A stretch of DNA of 6,962 bases from Desulfobacterales bacterium (GTDB lineage: Bacteria > Desulfobacterota > Desulfobacteria > Desulfobacterales > ETH-SRB1): NCBI GenBank assembly GCA_030669465.1, contig DAOVDN010000056.1, positions 1 through 6,962 on the forward strand, written 5' to 3'. Made by a program: the position numbers and the translations under genes. Every line of letters begins with the position of its first letter. The first letter of the stretch is position 1. Of the stretch, positions 6,745 to 6,962 are shown piece after piece. The notes beneath the pieces were generated by a model, which saw only the letters and a list, made by a program, of their open reading frames with translations, was not told where the DNA came from and made no database searches.

Positions 6745-6962
6745 AACTTGAGGCAGTGGACAATTAAATTTAAGAACGGCTGAAACTCACGCATAAGTGA
6801 GCGTAAAGAAAGAACTTAGAGCAATCCTTTCATAAAAAGCTTGCCAAAGCCGGCATTATCCGACTCATAGAAAATTTTATTCAGTCGTCGTTCTTTCTTA
6901 ACGCTCCCTAATACGCTCAAACAGTCAGCCGTTTTAAATCTAAGTGCCCACTGCCTCAAGTT
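6745..6962. mobile_element. Imperfect palindromic element, MITE-like (218 bases to the window end)
   Basis: The left arm 6745-6783 and right arm 6925-6962 are reverse complements at 35 of 38 aligned positions with one extra base; both read AACTTGAGGCAGTGG inward from the ends. A second block pairs 6799-6815 with 6890-6906 at 16 of 17 positions. Together the arms are about 71 and 73 bases long around a 74-base centre (6816-6889). Long terminal inverted repeats without a transposase fit a MITE or another palindromic repeat. A small internal stem, CTCAC 6786-6790 with GTGAG 6797-6801, lies in the left arm. TTAA at 6743-6746 overlaps the left end, but the right flank is outside the window, so no target duplication can be judged. 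Transcribed after bamA, it would form a long hairpin that could act in termination or RNA stability. Confidence 0.72.
6816..6962 (-). CDS. Possible C-terminal fragment of an unrecognised ORF inside the palindromic element
   Basis: On the minus strand a frame is open from the window end to a TAA at 6818-6816: 48 sense codons, ending in SDNAGFGKLFMKGLL. I do not recognise the product. It runs through the whole right arm and the centre of the palindrome, so it may be a chance opening in repeat DNA, a transposase remnant, or the end of a convergent gene into which a palindrome was inserted. The length alone is not significant. Confidence 0.2.
   Translation of the reverse strand, partial: NLRQWALRFKTADCLSVLGSVKKERRLNKIFYESDNAGFGKLFMKGLL

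Noticed and set aside
6586..6783. Plus-strand open frame overlapping the bamA 3' end and entering the palindrome
   Set aside because: Most of it is bamA read in another frame; the rest is the left palindrome arm. There is no recognisable product.

Overview
The window looks like a chromosomal segment of a Gram-negative, diderm bacterium, most likely a sulfate-reducer-type member of the Desulfobacterota (former Deltaproteobacteria, Desulfobacterales-like). The basis is the gene order lysS - lolC/E - lolD - bamA, recalled from that group and from Geobacter relatives, the style of the proteins, a moderate-to-low GC content by eye, and short octamer-type repeats in the intergenic gaps. No rRNA, tRNA, CRISPR array or intact transposase gene is visible.

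Layout. Bases 1-125 hold the N-terminal end of a minus-strand gene for a small cysteine-cluster protein, cut by the window edge. A 351-base divergent gap (126-476) is filled with 8-bp tandem repeats and inverted repeats. Then four plus-strand genes follow: lysS (lysyl-tRNA synthetase), a LolC/LolE-type permease, lolD (its ATPase) and bamA (outer-membrane protein assembly factor). lysS and the permease gene are 17 bases apart, and lolD and bamA 10 bases apart, so these pairs are probably co-transcribed. The gap between the permease and lolD is 69-150 bases, depending on the lolD start. It carries a REP-like hairpin flanked by 8-bp repeats, and the repeats run into the apparent 5' end of lolD. 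After bamA, bases 6745-6962 form a 218-base imperfect palindrome whose right arm ends exactly at the window end. It is probably a MITE-like or palindromic repeat element.

How the genes work together. Apart from lysS, the operon is about building the outer membrane. LolC/E plus LolD form the inner-membrane ABC machine that hands lipoproteins to the carrier LolA. BamA inserts beta-barrel proteins in the outer membrane, helped by lipoproteins that the Lol machine delivers. Only one LolC/E-type subunit is encoded here, which suggests a homodimeric (LolF-like) transporter.

The most interesting points are an extra TolB-N/CsgG-like domain of about 125 residues in front of the five POTRA domains of BamA, the terminal palindromic element, the paired octamer arrays at two loci, and the likely remodelling of the lolD start by repeat DNA. 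I see no defence system or other wholly new multi-gene system.
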